Positions 61,228 through 64,000 of a DNA stretch of 64,000 nt are shown piece by piece. Made by a program: the position numbers and the translations under genes. Source of the stretch: RGIG1934 sp045122895 (GTDB taxonomy: Bacteria > Bacillota > Clostridia > Lachnospirales > Lachnospiraceae); the NCBI GenBank assembly GCA_045122895.1, contig JBGVIE010000008.1, forward strand, positions 17,048 through 81,047, given 5' to 3'. Each line of letters begins with the position of its first letter. The stretch's first letter is position 1. Under the pieces are notes generated by a model. The model searched no databases. It was not told the DNA's origin and was given only the letters and a program-made list of their open reading frames with translations.

Positions 61228-62424
61228 ATGTATCCAATAGTAACATTAAAAAAAGGCGAGGGACGTGCCCTAAAAGCCGGCGGCATGTGGGTGTATGACA
61301 ACGAGATTGACACTATTGAAGACAATTTTACAAATGGCGAACTTGTTGAAGTACATGATTTTGACGGTTATCCAATGGGTGTGGGCTACATTAATATCAA
61401 TTCAAAAATTACAGTCCGCCTTTTTTCCAGAAAAATAGTCGAAATAAACGAAGAATATATAAATGACAGACTTATAAATGCCTGGGAATACAGAAAACAC
61501 ACAGTTGATACAAGCAGTTGTCGTATTGTATTCGGCGAGGCTGATTTCCTTCCGGGAATCGTAATCGATAAGTTTGAAGGTGTACTTGTTGTTCAGTCAC
61601 TCACTCTCGGCATCGACAATTTCAAGCTTATGATTATAAATAACCTTAAGGATATTCTTGCAAAAGATGGTATTGCTATCACAGGAATATACGAGCGCAG
61701 TGATGCAAAGGTTCGCAAGCTTGAAGGTCTGCCTTTAGTAAAAGGATTTATCACAGATGAATTTGACACTAATGTCATGATAGTTGAGAATGGTGTTAAG
61801 TATATTGTAGATGTTAAGGACGGTCAGAAAACAGGCTTCTTCTTAGACCAGAAATACAACCGACTTGCAATCCAGAAGCTTTGTAAAGGTGCAAAGGTAC
61901 TTGACTGTTTCACACATACAGGCTCTTTTGCCCTAAACGCTGGTGTTGCAGGTGCATCCTCTGTTCTCGGTGTAGATGCCTCTGCACTTGGTGTTGCACA
62001 GGCTACCAGAAATGCCGAGCTTAACGGTCTGTCAGACACAGTTAAATTCATTGAAGCTGATGTGTTTGATTTGCTTCCAAATTTAGAATCAAAAGGTGAA
62101 CAGTTCGATGTTGTAATCCTTGACCCACCGGCTTTTACAAAATCTAGAAATTCAGTTAAGAACGCTATCAAGGGGTATCGTGAAATCAATATGCGTGGGC
62201 TTAAGCTTGTCAAGAACAATGGCTACCTTGCCACATGTTCCTGCTCACACTTTATGACACCTGAATTATTTACACAGACAATTAATCAGGCTGCAAAGAG
62301 TGTACATAAGCGTTTAAGGCAGGTAGAATACAGACAGCAGTCTCCGGATCATCCAATTCTCTGGGCTTCTGATGAAAGCTATTACTTGAAATTCTATATA
62401 TTTCAGGTATGCGATGACAAGTAA
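61228..62424 (+). CDS. RlmI-like class I rRNA (cytosine-C5) methyltransferase
   Basis: This SAM-dependent RNA methyltransferase has 398 residues. It has an N-terminal PUA domain (GEGRALKAGGMWVYDNEID), a central RlmI-specific domain (GEADFLPGIVIDKF, GQKTGFFLDQKYNR) and a Rossmann domain (VLDCFTHTGSFALNA). The catalytic block is VILDPPAFTKSR, followed by LATCSCSHFM. E. coli RlmI modifies C1962 of 23S rRNA; the same target is likely but inferred. A weak AAAGTGGTGA site precedes the ATG. Confidence 0.92.
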   Translation: MYPIVTLKKGEGRALKAGGMWVYDNEIDTIEDNFTNGELVEVHDFDGYPMGVGYININSKITVRLFSRKIVEINEEYINDRLINAWEYRKHTVDTSSCRIVFGEADFLPGIVIDKFEGVLVVQSLTLGIDNFKLMIINNLKDILAKDGIAITGIYERSDAKVRKLEGLPLVKGFITDEFDTNVMIVENGVKYIVDVKDGQKTGFFLDQKYNRLAIQKLCKGAKVLDCFTHTGSFALNAGVAGASSVLGVDASALGVAQATRNAELNGLSDTVKFIEADVFDLLPNLESKGEQFDVVILDPPAFTKSRNSVKNAIKGYREINMRGLKLVKNNGYLATCSCSHFMTPELFTQTINQAAKSVHKRLRQVEYRQQSPDHPILWASDESYYLKFYIFQVCDDK

Positions 62425-62475
62425 TGCGTAAATTGGTGTAGAAAAACTGCAGAATAGGATAATACTAAACATATT

Positions 62476-62525
62476 AAAAGGATCTACGCACTAGTTATTT
62501 AGTGCGCAGCCCCCTTTTAAAACTT
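62476..62525. terminator. Terminator-like hairpin between converging genes
   Basis: AAAAGG...CCTTTT closes a longer stem CTACGCACTA/TAGTGCGCAG around GTTATT. The plus strand continues AAAACTTTTT. Confidence 0.6.
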
Positions 62526-62531
62526 TTTATT

Positions 62532-62927
62532 CTAATTTGTAGTCGAATCTTCTACTTCTTTGAATTCATAGAAATCTTCTGTTCCAACATTGTCGTACCA
62601 TTTACCATCTTCATCTCTATACTGAATCATCCAGTTATCCTCTGAAAAATGAATAGTTTCCAACTTGCATTTACCATAACTCCATTTCATATGCATAATT
62701 CCTGAACCAAATTCCTCATCTGGTTCACCAAGAATCTCTTTTATTTCAGGGATTGTGCTATCTTGTTTTAGTTTGGAGATGTCCTCATTCATTCTATCAT
62801 AATCAGATTGTTTCTCTTTAGTAGTACTAATCTCTGTCTCTTTTTCCTTTGTTTCATTCTTTTTTTCACATCCTGTAAACATTGATAATGCCAATGCTAC
62901 AAAAATTACATATACTATTTTTTTCAT
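62532..62927 (-). CDS. Small secreted lipoprotein
   Basis: This 131-residue lipoprotein has the signal MKKIVYVIFVALALS and the lipobox MFTGC (Cys20), then a charged Lys/Glu linker to about 50. The domain that follows (about 52-120) includes IKEILGEPDEEFGSGIMHMKW and WMIQYRDEDGKWYDNV. The LGEPD-x-E pattern resembles SmpA/BamE-like or BLIP-like small folds, a weak guess. It starts three bases after the MFS transporter stop and is probably co-transcribed. Confidence 0.7.
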   Translation of the reverse strand: MKKIVYVIFVALALSMFTGCEKKNETKEKETEISTTKEKQSDYDRMNEDISKLKQDSTIPEIKEILGEPDEEFGSGIMHMKWSYGKCKLETIHFSEDNWMIQYRDEDGKWYDNVGTEDFYEFKEVEDSTTN

Positions 62928-62929
62928 AA

Positions 62930-64000
62930 CTATCCTTTCTTCTTTACTGCTTCAATAACCAAATACGTCACTTCCAACATCGCCATATTAATCACCGCAA
63001 AAGCAACTAAATATATTGGCATAATCTCCATTCCCAGGCTTTGTTGCATTTTTCCAAAAAACATGGGCATAAACGAACTTCCAACATATGCTGACGCCAT
63101 CTGAAGACCAATAACTGACGCACTGTATTTTTTGCCAAAATTCTGTGGAGCCATATGCTGAATAGCCGGATATACCGGTCCCATTCCTGTACCAATAATC
63201 ACAAAACCAACCGCCGCTACAATATATCCTTCTGTCGGTATGAATAAAAGCAGAATACCTGCCATTTCAACTGATATACCGATTCTAATCATTAATTTGT
63301 CGCCCAATCTGTTAGATATAAAGCCGGCAATAAATCTTCCAAGCATTAATCCTCCAAATATCAGAGAACCAAAAGCAGCAATTAATCCTTTGCTCATTCC
63401 ACTTTTCGTCCCTGCAAAATAGCTGGATGTCCACAAAAAGCAGGTAGCCTCCCCAGAACAATATGCAAAAAAGGCTATAAGTGTAAATACTACACCCGGC
63501 ACTTTTATTGTCTCAAAAATGCTCGCACCTCTTTCTTCCTGTCCACTCTCTTCTTCATTCTTTTTCCATAAAGGCAGTGAAATTATGCAGACAAACAATA
63601 TTCCCATCTGTATATACGCAGTCCATCTGTATCCTTCATTCCAATCTGCAACTTTAAGTGCGACCGCCATAATGTTAGGGCTGATTACTGCTCCCACTCC
63701 ATAAAAACAATGCAGGAAATTCATTACTGAGGAAGAATAGTTCGCTGCAACATAATGATTTATTGATGCGTCTATGGCACCTGCTCCCATTCCATATGGA
63801 ATTGCAAACACAAATAACATCTCGAAACGGGTTGCAAATGAGAAACCTGTCAATCCTATAATTGTAAGAATTATCGAACATATCACTATCCATTTTGTGT
63901 GTATTTTGTTAATCAATCCCGGACTTATAAGTGCTGATATAATTGTCATAAATGATATTGTCATAAAGACATATCCGGCATAGGAAGAGGGGACATGAAA
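62930..64000 (-). CDS. MFS transporter, 5' end outside the window
   Basis: At least 356 residues are visible; the frame is open to the window edge, so the first helix and start lie beyond 64000. About eleven helices remain, with FAIPYGMGAGAIDASINHYVA near the first visible third and LMLGRFIAGFISNRLGDKLM as the second-half loop motif. FVIIGTGMGPVYPAIQHMAP resembles the FucP-like sugar transporter branch. Substrate unknown. A lipoprotein gene follows directly. Confidence 0.85.
   Translation of the reverse strand, partial: FHVPSSYAGYVFMTISFMTIISALISPGLINKIHTKWIVICSIILTIIGLTGFSFATRFEMLFVFAIPYGMGAGAIDASINHYVAANYSSSVMNFLHCFYGVGAVISPNIMAVALKVADWNEGYRWTAYIQMGILFVCIISLPLWKKNEEESGQEERGASIFETIKVPGVVFTLIAFFAYCSGEATCFLWTSSYFAGTKSGMSKGLIAAFGSLIFGGLMLGRFIAGFISNRLGDKLMIRIGISVEMAGILLLFIPTEGYIVAAVGFVIIGTGMGPVYPAIQHMAPQNFGKKYSASVIGLQMASAYVGSSFMPMFFGKMQQSLGMEIMPIYLVAFAVINMAMLEVTYLVIEAVKKKG

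Overview
The window is AT-rich DNA from a spore-forming, Gram-positive Clostridia-type bacterium, most likely a member of the Lachnospiraceae. This placement is an inference. It rests on the sporulation genes (spoIIAA-spoIIAB-sigF, spoVAA-E), the strong GGAGG ribosome sites, the lipoproteins with short lipoboxes, and the large lineage-restricted proteins next to rarA. I see no rRNA, tRNA, CRISPR array, intact insertion sequence or prophage. Almost the whole window is chromosomal housekeeping DNA, mostly on the minus strand.

Layout. 1-6.6 kb: NAD synthetase, a cell-wall amidase, an Lgt-family protein lacking canonical catalytic residues, and dapA-dapB under a lysine riboswitch. 6.6-8.8 kb: a two-domain SSB-like protein, two repeat elements and a decayed Rpn/PD-(D/E)XK nuclease gene. 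8.8-14 kb: typA/bipA, an IMPACT/YigZ protein and a class A penicillin-binding protein. 14-19 kb: a rearranged spoVA locus (VAD-VAE, an opposed aminopeptidase P, then VAC-VAB-VAA) with a 149-bp structured repeat inside it. 19-28 kb: a chemoreceptor, a hemolysin-III family membrane protein, an exported transglutaminase, an EamA transporter and the spoIIA operon. 26.5-32.3 kb: valS-folC-small ORF-TPR operon. 32.3-40.5 kb: rarA followed by four tightly packed genes of unknown function (a 1186-aa alpha-solenoid-like protein, an Hsp70/actin-like ATPase, a TPR protein and a membrane coiled-coil protein).

40.7-60.5 kb is corrinoid territory. A cobalamin-riboswitch operon encodes a lipoprotein cobaltochelatase (CbiK), a two-repeat lipoprotein and a FecCD-type ABC transporter. 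Upstream of it lies a 16-gene anaerobic B12 operon (cbiC-L-D-F-G-H-J-ET-A-cobT-U-S-U'-C-cbiB-cobD-cobQ). Its cbiL is reduced to 89 codons by an internal deletion. This operon starts at a short leader carrying a terminator that I cannot assign to a known riboswitch. 60.6-64 kb holds a chimeric Abi-type pseudogene, a DUF4250 protein, an RlmI-like RNA methyltransferase, a lipoprotein and the C-terminal part of an MFS transporter.

The observations I rate highest are: (i) two intergenic elements at 7.45 and 40.56 kb that share an identical multi-hairpin plan although almost every stem has a different sequence; (ii) the uncharacterised four-protein operon behind rarA; and (iii) an extracytoplasmic cobaltochelatase and transporter under B12 control, next to a corrin operon whose CbiL is broken. 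All family assignments come from reading motifs; no database search was run.
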